NCBI RefSeq assembly: GCF_030719215.1
Contig: NZ_CP120983.1
Location: forward strand, 5,332,001 to 5,396,000
Direction of reading: 5' to 3'
DNA length: 64,000 bases
Source: Streptomyces sp. Alt3
Lineage (GTDB): Bacteria; Actinomycetota; Actinomycetes; Streptomycetales; Streptomycetaceae
The position numbers and the translations under genes were made by a program. Shown piece after piece: positions 25,004 to 33,131 of the stretch (position 1 is its first letter; the number at the start of each line of letters is the position of its first letter). The notes beneath the pieces are model-generated. The model saw nothing but the letters and a program-made list of their open reading frames with translations. It was not told the DNA's origin and did no database searches.

Positions 25004-27265
25004 ATGTCGGAAGTCAACAGCTCGGAGCGCGTCGGGGGGTGGACCCGCTTCGTCACCGCGCGGCCACGGCTCGCGCTGCTGGCCGCTCTCGTGATCACGG
25101 CGCTCGCCGTGTTCGCGGGCAGTGGAGTGGCCGACCGGATGGGCAGCGGCGGCTGGGAGGCACCCGACGCCGAGTCGACCTGGACGACCCGGGTGCTGGA
25201 GCGTGAGTTCCCGGCGTCGCAGCCCAATCTGCTCCTGCTCGTCGACAGCGGCGGCGCCTCGGTCGACGACCCCGCGGTGGCGGCCGAGGCTGCCCGGCTG
25301 ACCGACCGGCTGTCGGCCGAGCCCGGGATCACTGGCGTCGGCTCGTACTGGCAGACGAAGGCTCCCGCTCTGCGCTCCGCGGACGGGCACGAAGCGATCG
25401 TCGCAGCCCGGATCGGGGGCGACGAGAAGGGCGCCGGTGAGATCCTGGACCGGATAGCCCCCGTCTACCAGGGCACGCACGGCCCGGTGGAGGTCTCGGT
25501 CGGGGGGCCCGTCGCCGTCCAGCACGAGATGCAGAGCATCATCCAGGAAGACCTCCTGCGAGCCGAGCTCATCGCTCTGCCGGTCACGCTGGTGCTGCTC
25601 GTCATGGTCTTCGGCAGCGCGGTCGCCGCCCTGCTGCCGCTCGGTGTCGGGATCGTGGCGATCCTCGGGACCAACGCGGTGCTGCGCGGCATCACCGAGT
25701 TCACCGATGTCTCCGTCTTCGCCCAGAACCTCACCACGGCCCTCGGGCTGGGGCTCGCCATCGACTACGCGCTGTTCATCGTGCGCCGGTTCCGCGAGGA
25801 GTTGTCCGCCGGGGCAGACCCCCGCACGGCGATCGGCACCACCCTGCGCACGGCGGGACGCACGGTGCTCTTCTCCGCGCTGACGGTGGCGGTGTCGCTG
25901 GCCGCGATGATGGTCTTCCCCCAGTACTTCCTGCGCTCCTTCGCCTACGCGGGCATCGCCGTGGTGCTGCTGGCCGCCGCCGCTGCCCTGATCCTGCTGC
26001 CGGCAGCCCTGATGCTGCTCGGCCCACGGGTCAACGCACTCGACCTGCGCCAACCGCTGCGCCGCCGCAGGGGGAAGCAGGTCTCCGGGCCGGGCGCCTC
26101 CTCGGACGCGTCCGAGGACCCGGGCAAGGGATGGGCCCGCTTCTCGGTGCTCGTGATGCGAAGGGCTCCCGTCTTCGCCGTCGTCACCACGGTCGGACTC
26201 GTGCTCCTGGGGCTCCCGTTCCTCGGCGTGAGGTTCGGCACGGCGGACGACCGGCAACTGCCGGCCACGGCCGAGTCGCGCGTCGTCCAGGAACACATAC
26301 GGGATGGCTTCCCCGGAAGCCCCGGCGGCGGACTCGAAGTCCTCGCGGAGGGCGAGGCGAGCCCCGGCCGGTATGCCGACTTCAAGGAGCGGATCGAGGC
26401 GCTCCCCGGAGTGCGGCAGGTGAACGGCCCCGTCACCGGGGACGGTTTCGCGTACTACGACGTCCTGCCCGAGGGGGAGTCCGTCGGGCAGGGGGCCCAG
26501 GATCTGGTCCGGAAGCTGCGAGTCGAGCCGGCGCCGTTCGACACCTCGGTCACCGGCACGGCGGCTGTCCTGGTCGACTCCAAGGACGCCATCGCGGACC
26601 GGTTGCCCTGGGCGGTGGGAATCATCGTCGTGGTGACACTGCTGCTGGTCTTCCTGCTGACCGGGAGTGTCCTGATCCCCCTCCAGGCGGTCGTCCTCAA
26701 CGCACTCAGCCTGACCGCGATGTTCGGAGCGGTGGTCTGGGTCTTCCAGGACGGAAACCTCTCCGGGATCCTCTCCTTCACCAGCACAGGTGACATAGAG
26801 ACGACACTGCCCGTGCTGATGTTCTGCGTGGCCTTCGGTCTCTCCATGGACTACGGCGTGTTCCTGCTCTCCCGGATCAAGGAGGAGTACGACCGGACCG
26901 GCGACCACGAGCACGCGGTGACGTTCGGGCTCCGCCGCACCGGCGGACTGATAACCGCGGCCGCCGTGATCCTTGCCGTGGTGATGGTCGCCATCGGCAC
27001 CTCGCGGGTGACCAATACCAAGATGCTCGGGCTCGGGATCGCGCTGGCCGTGCTGATGGACGCGATGGTGGTGCGCAGTCTGCTGGTGCCGGCCGTGATG
27101 AAGCTGATGGGCCGGGTCACCTGGTGGGCCCCCGCGCCGCTGCGCGCCTTCCACCGGCGGTTCGGGCTGAGCGAGGGAGAGCCGGCCCCGACCCCCGGCC
27201 AGGACGACGAGGAGCGGCCCGAGGCAACCGGGCGGGAGCGGGACAAGATCACGGCCGGGGCGTAG
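25004..27265 (+). CDS. MMPL/RND-family transporter
   Basis: 753-aa proton-driven exporter of the MmpL class. It has one N-terminal membrane helix, a first extracellular domain, a bundle of helices with LTTALGLGLAIDYALFIV (about residues 245-262), a second extracellular domain, and the matching C-terminal bundle with VAFGLSMDYGVFLLSRIKEE. The paired DY motifs are the family's proton-relay sites. It ends in an acidic/polar cytosolic tail. ATG 25004 has GGGGA upstream. Regulated by the divergent TetR by inference. The cargo (lipid or drug) is unknown. Confidence 0.93.
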   Translation: MSEVNSSERVGGWTRFVTARPRLALLAALVITALAVFAGSGVADRMGSGGWEAPDAESTWTTRVLEREFPASQPNLLLLVDSGGASVDDPAVAAEAARLTDRLSAEPGITGVGSYWQTKAPALRSADGHEAIVAARIGGDEKGAGEILDRIAPVYQGTHGPVEVSVGGPVAVQHEMQSIIQEDLLRAELIALPVTLVLLVMVFGSAVAALLPLGVGIVAILGTNAVLRGITEFTDVSVFAQNLTTALGLGLAIDYALFIVRRFREELSAGADPRTAIGTTLRTAGRTVLFSALTVAVSLAAMMVFPQYFLRSFAYAGIAVVLLAAAAALILLPAALMLLGPRVNALDLRQPLRRRRGKQVSGPGASSDASEDPGKGWARFSVLVMRRAPVFAVVTTVGLVLLGLPFLGVRFGTADDRQLPATAESRVVQEHIRDGFPGSPGGGLEVLAEGEASPGRYADFKERIEALPGVRQVNGPVTGDGFAYYDVLPEGESVGQGAQDLVRKLRVEPAPFDTSVTGTAAVLVDSKDAIADRLPWAVGIIVVVTLLLVFLLTGSVLIPLQAVVLNALSLTAMFGAVVWVFQDGNLSGILSFTSTGDIETTLPVLMFCVAFGLSMDYGVFLLSRIKEEYDRTGDHEHAVTFGLRRTGGLITAAAVILAVVMVAIGTSRVTNTKMLGLGIALAVLMDAMVVRSLLVPAVMKLMGRVTWWAPAPLRAFHRRFGLSEGEPAPTPGQDDEERPEATGRERDKITAGA

Positions 27266-27431
27266 ATTCGCCGGATCACGAGCGGGCCGGCGACGGCCGG
27301 ACCCCGGTTGCCGAACGACGGCAGCAGCATGACGGCAGACGGATGACGTTCTACGACAGCCGGCCGACGGCCCACGGCTGTCGGCCGGCATTGGTCGCCC
27401 GACGGTGGCCGGATCTTGGGAGGCGGAGTCG

Positions 27432-28484
27432 ATGCGGGCAGTGGTGTTCGAGGAGTTCGGGCAGGAGGCCCGGGTCCGGGACCTTCCGGATCCCGTCCCC
27501 TCCGGCGCGGGAGTGGTGGTCAGGGTGGAGGCCACGGGGCTCTGCCGGAGTGACTGGCACGGCTGGGTGGGCCACGACCCGGACATCGTCCTCCCGCACG
27601 TACCCGGGCACGAACTGGCCGGGGTGGTCGAGGAGGTGGGCCCCGGCGTGCGTAACTGGCGTGCCGGCGACAGGGTCACCGTGCCCTTCGTCTGCGCCTG
27701 CGGCCGGTGTCCCGCCTGCGCGGCCGGCGCCCAGCAGGTGTGTGAACGTCAGACCCAACCGGGCTTCACGCACTGGGGATCCTTCGCCGAGTACGTGGCG
27801 CTGGAAGAGGCCGACGTGAATCTGGTCGCGGTGCCCGACGGGCTGTCGTCGGCCACGGCGGCCGGGCTCGGGTGCCGGTTCGCCACGGCGTTCCGGGCCG
27901 TCGTGGGGCAGGGGCGGGTGGCGCCGGGGGAGTGGGTGGCCGTGCACGGCTGCGGCGGTGTCGGGCTGTCCGCCGTGATGATCGCGGTGGCGTGCGGAGC
28001 CCGGGTCGTCGCGGTCGACGTCTCGCAGCGTGCCCTGGAGCTGGCGCGGGCATTCGGTGCCTCGGCATGTGTGGACGCCTCCTCGCACCCCGCCGGTGCG
28101 GACGAGGCGGTGCGCGAACTGACCGGCGGCGGGGCCCATCTGTCGCTGGACGCGCTGGGCTCCCCGGTCACCTGCTCCGCTTCCGTGCGGAGCCTTCGCA
28201 GGCAGGGCCGTCATGTCCAGGTCGGGCTGCTGCCCTCGGCCGCCGGTGATCCCGTCGTTCCCATGGCGCGGGTGATCGGCCTGGAGCTGGAGATCCTCGG
28301 CAGCCACGGCATGGCCGCCCACGACTACCCGCCGATGATGGACATGGTCCGGGCCGGGGCGCTGCGGCCGGACCTGCTGGTGACCTCCACCATCACCCTG
28401 GACGCCGCCCCGGCGGCCCTCGCCGCGATGGGCAACGCGCCCGGAGCGGGCGTCACGATCATCGAGCCGGCGAGGGAGGCCTGA
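27432..28484 (+). CDS. Zinc-dependent alcohol dehydrogenase
   Basis: 350-aa medium-chain dehydrogenase. Catalytic zinc ligands are Cys in GLCRSDWHGW and His-Glu in VPGHELAGVVEEVGPG. Structural-zinc cysteines are in VCACGRCPACAAGAQQVC (about residues 90-107). The Rossmann motif is VHGCGGVGLSAV. ATG 27432 has GGGAGG upstream. Co-directional with the MMPL gene but 166 bp away. The substrate is unknown. Confidence 0.92.
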   Translation: MRAVVFEEFGQEARVRDLPDPVPSGAGVVVRVEATGLCRSDWHGWVGHDPDIVLPHVPGHELAGVVEEVGPGVRNWRAGDRVTVPFVCACGRCPACAAGAQQVCERQTQPGFTHWGSFAEYVALEEADVNLVAVPDGLSSATAAGLGCRFATAFRAVVGQGRVAPGEWVAVHGCGGVGLSAVMIAVACGARVVAVDVSQRALELARAFGASACVDASSHPAGADEAVRELTGGGAHLSLDALGSPVTCSASVRSLRRQGRHVQVGLLPSAAGDPVVPMARVIGLELEILGSHGMAAHDYPPMMDMVRAGALRPDLLVTSTITLDAAPAALAAMGNAPGAGVTIIEPAREA

Positions 28485-28574
28485 GCACCGGTCGACGAGC
28501 CCGGAGGCCGGGCCCGGAGCGGGCTGACGGAGGTCCGGGCGACCTGAACCGCCCGCCCCCACAGCCCGGCCCGC

Positions 28575-28671
28575 CGACCCGACAGCCCGGACCGCCGGCC
28601 CCGACCCGACGCCCAGCCCGTCGACCCGACCCGACAGCCAGGACCACCGGCCCCGGCCCCGACCCGACAGC
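28575..28671. repeat. Imperfect 28-bp direct repeats
   Basis: Two 28-bp copies at 28575-28602 and 28627-28654 begin CGACCCGACAGCC and differ at only two positions. A shorter third copy starts at 28660. They fill the gap between the alcohol dehydrogenase and the small HTH gene. The function is unknown; replication slippage in GC-rich DNA is the simplest explanation. Confidence 0.6.
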
Positions 28672-28704
28672 TCCGGTTCGAGGGCCTCGGTGTCGGTCCC
28701 CGGC

Positions 28705-28896
28705 TCAACGGCCCCGGTTGCTGGGCCGGGACGCGATCCACGCGAGGACGGTTTCCACGAACCAATAGGGCTTCCCGTGCCGGACGTCATCAGGAGGCGG
28801 CAGCAGACCGTGCTTGCGGTAGGAACGGATCGTGTCCGGCCGGACCTGGATGTGCGCCGCAATGTCCTTGTACGACCAGAGCGTTCTGTCCGTCAT
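28705..28896 (-). CDS. Small helix-turn-helix (AlpA/MerR-like) DNA-binding protein
   Basis: 63-aa protein. It begins MTDRTLWSYKDIAAHIQVRP, which fits a winged helix of the excisionase/AlpA/MerR group, followed by DTIRSYRKHGLLPPPD and a FVETVLAWIASRP tail. ATG 28896 has AGAGGTG upstream. It is isolated, with short repeats on both sides (28.6 kb and 29.05 kb) and no integrase nearby. It may be a stand-alone chromosomal regulator or the last trace of a mobile element. Confidence 0.8.
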   Translation of the reverse strand: MTDRTLWSYKDIAAHIQVRPDTIRSYRKHGLLPPPDDVRHGKPYWFVETVLAWIASRPSNRGR

Positions 28897-29041
28897 GAAT
28901 GACACCTCTCCGTACGTCCGTGCACCTCTGTTCCGGTGAACGACGGGCTCAAGGTCCGGGCAGGGGACGTCGCGAGGCTGTGACACAGGACCGGTGGAAC
29001 CCGGACATACGTGACAGAGGAGTGACTGCAGCGGCGAGTGG

Positions 29042-29086
29042 CCGCAGTGGCCGCAGTGACCGCGGTGACCGCGGTGACCGCGGTGA
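29042..29086. repeat. 9-bp tandem repeat, five units
   Basis: Five head-to-tail copies of CCGCRGTGR; the first two read CCGCAGTGR and the last three CCGCGGTGA. It lies between the small HTH gene and the IolE-like gene, in non-coding DNA. It is a likely variable-number locus. Confidence 0.75.
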
Positions 29087-29120
29087 CTGGAGAGGATCCA
29101 GTGACTCGGAGGGTCGGGAC

Positions 29121-30047
29121 TCAGGAGGACGGTCGCGCGGGCCCGCAGATGCGGAGGAACTCGCGGGTGCGGCGGGCGATGGGCAGCGGCTTGTCGGGCG
29201 GGCAGGGGTACATGTCCTGCTCGACGATGGCGAACAGGTCGGTGCCCAGGGCGCGTGCGGCGTCCAGCACCGGCTCCAGTGCGGGCACTCCGCCCGGCGG
29301 CTCGCACATCACACCGCGCGCCACGGCCGGGCCGAACGGAACCTCGTCCGCCACGACATCGGCGAGCACCGCCGGGTCGACCTGCTTGAGGTGCAGATAG
29401 CCGATCCGCTCGCCGTAGGTCCGGATGAGTTCGACGCTGTCCCCGCCGCAGTACGCGTAGTGGCCCGTGTCGAGGCAGAGGGAGACCAGTTCGGGATCGG
29501 TGGCGTCGAGGAAGCGGTTGACGTTCTCCTCGCCGTCGATGTGCGTGTCGGCATGCGGGTGCACCACGATCCGCAGCCCGTAGCGGTCACGCACCTCGCG
29601 GGCCAGACGTTCGGTCTGGGTGGTGAGGTCGCGCCACTGGGCGGCGGTGAGCGTACGGTCCTCCAGCACCTCACCCGTCTTGTCGTCCCGCCAGAACGAC
29701 GGGATGACCACGAGGTGCCCGGCGCCCATCGCCCGGGTGAGTGCCGCGACGCCGGCGACATGCTCCCAGGTCCGGTCCCAGACCGCCGGACCGTGGTGCA
29801 ATCCGGTGAACACGGTGCCCGCGGAGACGGCGAGATTCCGGCGGGCGGTCTCGTCCGCGAGGTGGGCGGGGTCGGTCGGCAGGTAACCGTACGGGCCGAG
29901 TTCGATCCACTCGTAGCCCGCCTCGGAGACCTCGTCGAGGAATCGCTCCCAGGGCACCTGCTGCGGATCGTCGGGGAACCACACCCCCCACGAATCGGGT
30001 GCCGAGCCGATACGGATGCGGGCCGAAGAGGGTACGGAGGAGGTCAT
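29121..30047 (-). CDS. Sugar phosphate isomerase/epimerase of the inositol locus (IolE/IolH-like)
   Basis: 308-aa xylose-isomerase-like TIM barrel. Putative metal and substrate residues are in EWIELGPYGY, VVHPHADTHIDG, CLDTGHYAYCGGD and AIVEQDMYPC. The opening RIGSAPDSWGVWFPDDP is typical of actinobacterial inositol-cluster isomerases. It is divergent from iolC and probably acts as inosose dehydratase or an inosose isomerase; the two cannot be told apart by eye. ATG 30047 has GAGGGTGGG upstream. The promoter is shared with the iol operon in the 174-bp gap. Confidence 0.85.
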   Translation of the reverse strand: MTSSVPSSARIRIGSAPDSWGVWFPDDPQQVPWERFLDEVSEAGYEWIELGPYGYLPTDPAHLADETARRNLAVSAGTVFTGLHHGPAVWDRTWEHVAGVAALTRAMGAGHLVVIPSFWRDDKTGEVLEDRTLTAAQWRDLTTQTERLAREVRDRYGLRIVVHPHADTHIDGEENVNRFLDATDPELVSLCLDTGHYAYCGGDSVELIRTYGERIGYLHLKQVDPAVLADVVADEVPFGPAVARGVMCEPPGGVPALEPVLDAARALGTDLFAIVEQDMYPCPPDKPLPIARRTREFLRICGPARPSS

Positions 30048-30096
30048 ATCGCCCACCCTCCAGCCCTCGGGAAACAGTGTCAAGAGTTCGTCCGAA

Positions 30097-30140
30097 TGTC
30101 CGGACAAAGTGTTGACAGGGTTCCGGACGAGGGCTAGACC
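30097..30140 (+). promoter_or_regulatory. Putative iolC promoter with TGTCCGGACA palindrome
   Basis: TTGACA (30112-30117) and TAGACC (30135-30140) with a 17-bp spacer form a good HrdB-like promoter. The 10-bp perfect palindrome TGTCCGGACA (30097-30106) lies just upstream, and TCCGGAC recurs at 30122-30128 in the spacer. These are candidate sites for a GntR/LacI-type inositol repressor whose gene is not in the window. Confidence 0.55.
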
Positions 30141-30221
30141 TGGGAGCGGCCGTCCGGCCGTGGCCGACTCCAGAGGTGCTGCGCCGGGCCGGAGCACCGG
30201 TCGGAGTACCGGGTCGAAGGG

Positions 30222-31325
30222 ATGCGTATGCCTGAGCCGTACGACGTGATCACCATGGGGCGGATCGGGGTGGACGTCTACCCGCTGCAGACCGGTGTAC
30301 CGCTGGCCCGGGTCGAGACCTTCGGGAAGTTCCTCGGCGGCTCACCGTCCAACGTCGCCGTGGCCGCCGCCCGGCTGGGACGGCGTACGGCTGTGATCAC
30401 ACGGACCGGACGGGACGCCTTCGGCGACTACCTCCACCAGGCGCTGGGGGAGTTCGGTGTGGACGACCGGTGGGTGAGCGCAGTCCCGGAGTACCCGACC
30501 CCGGTCACCTTCTGCGAGATCTTCCCGCCGGACCACTTCCCGCTCTACTTCTACCGGCAGCCCAAGGCCCCTGATCTGGAGATCCGCAGCGAGGAGCTGG
30601 ACCTCGACGCGGTAAGGGCCGCCCGGGTCTTCTGGATGACCGGGACCGGGCTGTGCGCCGAGCCCAGCCGCACCGCCACCCTCACCGCACTCCGGGCCCG
30701 CGCCGAGGCCGCGGACGGCCGGGCCCGCGCCGAGACCTCGCACAGTCACCCCGACAGCGGAGCCCCGGCCGCGTCGGCCCGCGCCGAGTCCCCGGAGGCG
30801 CCGGGAGTTCCTCGTGTCACCGTCTTCGACCTCGACTGGCGCCCCATGTTCTGGGGCGAGCAGAAGGGCGGCGACGACGAAGCCGCACGCGCCCACTACC
30901 GCGAGGCGCTCGCCCACGCCACGGTCGCCGTCGGCAACCTCGACGAGTGCGAGATCGCCACGGGGGAGCGTGAACCCCACGCCGCAGCCACCGCCCTGCT
31001 CGCCGCCGGACCCGAACTCGCCGTCGTCAAACAGGGCCCGGGCGGGGTCCTGGCCGTCCACCGGGACGGCACCACGGCCGAGATCCCGCCCCTCCCCGTC
31101 GACGTCGTCAACGGCCTGGGTGCCGGGGACGCCTTCGGTGGCGCCCTCTGCCACGGTCTGCTCGCCGGCTGGGACATCGAACACGTCATGCGCTACGCCA
31201 ACGCGGCCGGGGCCATCGTCGCCTCCCGGCTCGCCTGCTCCTCCGCTATGCCGTTCCCGCACGAGGTCGAACAGGCCCTCGCCTACGGCGTGGTGGGCGC
31301 GGCCACGGGAGATGAAGCCCCATGA
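30222..31325 (+). CDS. iolC: 5-dehydro-2-deoxygluconokinase
   Basis: PfkB-family sugar kinase of myo-inositol catabolism. The first PfkB signature is visible in FGKFLGGSPSNVAVAAARLG and the second, with the catalytic Asp, in VVNGLGAGDAFGGALCHGL near the C terminus. The 367 aa exceed the usual roughly 325-340. The excess is an Ala/Arg/Glu/His-rich insertion at about residues 160-190 that looks like a surface loop. Two starts are possible: ATG 30222, or ATG 30228, which has GAAGGG at better spacing. The stop overlaps the next gene (ATGA). Confidence 0.93.
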   Translation: MRMPEPYDVITMGRIGVDVYPLQTGVPLARVETFGKFLGGSPSNVAVAAARLGRRTAVITRTGRDAFGDYLHQALGEFGVDDRWVSAVPEYPTPVTFCEIFPPDHFPLYFYRQPKAPDLEIRSEELDLDAVRAARVFWMTGTGLCAEPSRTATLTALRARAEAADGRARAETSHSHPDSGAPAASARAESPEAPGVPRVTVFDLDWRPMFWGEQKGGDDEAARAHYREALAHATVAVGNLDECEIATGEREPHAAATALLAAGPELAVVKQGPGGVLAVHRDGTTAEIPPLPVDVVNGLGAGDAFGGALCHGLLAGWDIEHVMRYANAAGAIVASRLACSSAMPFPHEVEQALAYGVVGAATGDEAP

Positions 31326-32212
31326 CCTCGCCCGCCGCGGCCGGTGTCGCCGATCTCGTCCGGCTCCGCGCCCACCGCCCCGAGGCCGTCGCCGAGGCCG
31401 CCGGGGCCCGCCGCCGACGCCCCCTCCTCGGGCCCACCGGACGGCTGATGATCGTCGCCGCGGACCATCCGGCCCGTGGCGCCCTCGCCGTCGGCGACGA
31501 CGACCTGGCCATGGCCGACCGCTTCGACCTGCTCGAACGTCTCTGCCTCGCCCTGGCCCGTCCCGGTGTCGACGGGGTGCTCGCGGGCGCCGACGTCCTG
31601 GAGGACCTGCTGCTCCTCGGCGCGCTGGAGGACAGGATCGTCATCGGCTCCATGAACCGCGGCGGGCTCGCGGGAGCCTCCTTCGAACTGGACGACCGCT
31701 TCACCGGCCACCGCCCCGTCGACCTCTCCCGGCAGGGCTTCGACGCAGGCAAGCTGCTCCTGCGGATCGACCACGACGACCCCGGCTCCCTGGACACCCT
31801 GCACACCGCCGCCCGCACCGTGAACGCCATGGCCGACCACCGGCTGCCGGTGTTCGTCGAGCCCTTCCTCTGTCGGCGAACCCCCGCGGGAATCCGCACC
31901 GACCTCGGCGCCGCCGCCGTCACGACGTCCATCGCCATCGCCTCGGGGCTCGGCGGCACCTCCGCGTACACCTGGCTCAAGGTCCCCGTCACACACGACC
32001 CCGAGGACATGGAGCGGGTGATGCGGACCTCGACCCTCCCCGCGGTCCTGCTCGGCGGCGACATCTCGGAGGACCCGGACACGGCCTACGAGCGGTGGCG
32101 CGGCGCGCTGCGGCTGCCGACCGTCCAGGGGCTGGTCGTCGGGCGTTCGCTGCTCTACCCCGCCGACGGTGACGTGGCGGGAGCGGTCGACACGGCCGTA
32201 GGACTTCTGTGA
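31322..32212 (+). CDS. Cgl0159-family (beta/alpha)8-barrel protein of the iol operon
   Basis: 296-aa aldolase-like TIM barrel related to the corynebacterial inositol-cluster protein Cgl0159. Recognisable segments are RLMIVAADHPARGAL, GVDGVLAGADVLEDL and AYTWLKVPVTHDPEDME; the last has a Lys in a class I aldolase-like position. Its ATG overlaps the iolC stop. By place in the pathway it may cleave 2-deoxy-5-keto-gluconate 6-phosphate, the role of IolJ elsewhere. That is inference. Confidence 0.85.
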   Translation: MTSPAAAGVADLVRLRAHRPEAVAEAAGARRRRPLLGPTGRLMIVAADHPARGALAVGDDDLAMADRFDLLERLCLALARPGVDGVLAGADVLEDLLLLGALEDRIVIGSMNRGGLAGASFELDDRFTGHRPVDLSRQGFDAGKLLLRIDHDDPGSLDTLHTAARTVNAMADHRLPVFVEPFLCRRTPAGIRTDLGAAAVTTSIAIASGLGGTSAYTWLKVPVTHDPEDMERVMRTSTLPAVLLGGDISEDPDTAYERWRGALRLPTVQGLVVGRSLLYPADGDVAGAVDTAVGLL

Positions 32213-32243
32213 ACGAGGCCTGACGACGGGTAGGGATGGTGCC

Positions 32244-33131
32244 ATGACGACGACGTCCGACGAGCAGCAGAGGTACCACCTCAGGGCCGGGCACGCGGCG
32301 AGCGGCCCCTACGCCCTCGACATCGGTCCCGAGCGGGCCGGGTGGGAGCGGTCGAGTCTGCGCGTCCTGGAGCTCGAACCGGGTGGTGTTCACACTCTGG
32401 TAACCGGGGAGAGCGAATGGATCGTCCTCCCGTTGTCCGGTGGCTGTACGGTGCACACAGCAGGTGAGATCTTTGAACTGCTGGGCAGAAAAGACGTGTT
32501 CGGCGCCGTGACCGACTTCGCCTACGTCCCTCGCGACGCCCGCGCCCAGATCGCCTCCGGCGCAGGAGGCCGCTTCGCCCTGGCAGGAGCGAAGTGCGAG
32601 CGACGACTCCCCGCTCGCTACGGCCCCGCGCCGGAGGTACCGGTCGAACTCCGCGGCGCCGGCACCTGCTCGCGCCAGGTGAACAACTTCGCCGCCGCCG
32701 ACACCTTCGACTGCGACCGGCTCATCGCCGTGGAGGTCCTCACCCCGGGCGGCAACTGGTCCTCGTACCCGCCGCACAAGCACGACGAGCACCACCCCGG
32801 TGCCGAATCCGTGCTGGAGGAGATCTACTACTTCGAGGTCGAGGGCGACGGCCTCGGCTACCACCGGGTGTCGCCGTCCCGCGAGGGCGGCACGGACGTC
32901 CTCGCCGAAGTCGCCACGGGGGACGCCGTCCTCATCCCCGACGGCTGGCACGGCCCGTCCATCGCCCCGCCCGGCCGGACCCTGTACTACCTGAACGTCA
33001 TGGCGGGCCCTGGAGAGCAGCGCGAGTGGCTCATCCGCGACCACCCGGACCACCGCTGGATCCGCGACACCTGGCCCGGGCAGCCCGTCGACCCACGCCT
33101 GCCGCTCCAGGGTCCGGAGGCCACCCGGTGA
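32244..33131 (+). CDS. iolB: 5-deoxy-glucuronate isomerase
   Basis: 295-aa bicupin enzyme that converts 5-deoxy-glucuronate to 2-deoxy-5-keto-gluconate. The metal-binding cupin is visible in PPHKHDEHHPGAESVLEEIYYF (His, His, Glu), with the downstream GWHGPSIAPPGRTLYYLNVMAG. It lies 31 bp after the previous gene, and its stop overlaps the iolD start (GTGA). Length and motifs are normal. Confidence 0.95.
   Translation: MTTTSDEQQRYHLRAGHAASGPYALDIGPERAGWERSSLRVLELEPGGVHTLVTGESEWIVLPLSGGCTVHTAGEIFELLGRKDVFGAVTDFAYVPRDARAQIASGAGGRFALAGAKCERRLPARYGPAPEVPVELRGAGTCSRQVNNFAAADTFDCDRLIAVEVLTPGGNWSSYPPHKHDEHHPGAESVLEEIYYFEVEGDGLGYHRVSPSREGGTDVLAEVATGDAVLIPDGWHGPSIAPPGRTLYYLNVMAGPGEQREWLIRDHPDHRWIRDTWPGQPVDPRLPLQGPEATR

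Noticed and set aside
24932..27679. Long minus-strand open frame across the MMPL transporter and the alcohol dehydrogenase start
   Set aside because: Antisense to two solid genes and without recognisable features.
28705..28896. Excisionase of an integrated prophage or ICE
   Set aside because: No integrase, att repeats, tRNA or phage genes nearby; listed only as a small HTH protein.
29042..29086. CRISPR-like array
   Set aside because: The unit is 9 bp with no spacers, so it is a simple tandem repeat. The 21-bp units at 39.03 kb also lack spacers.
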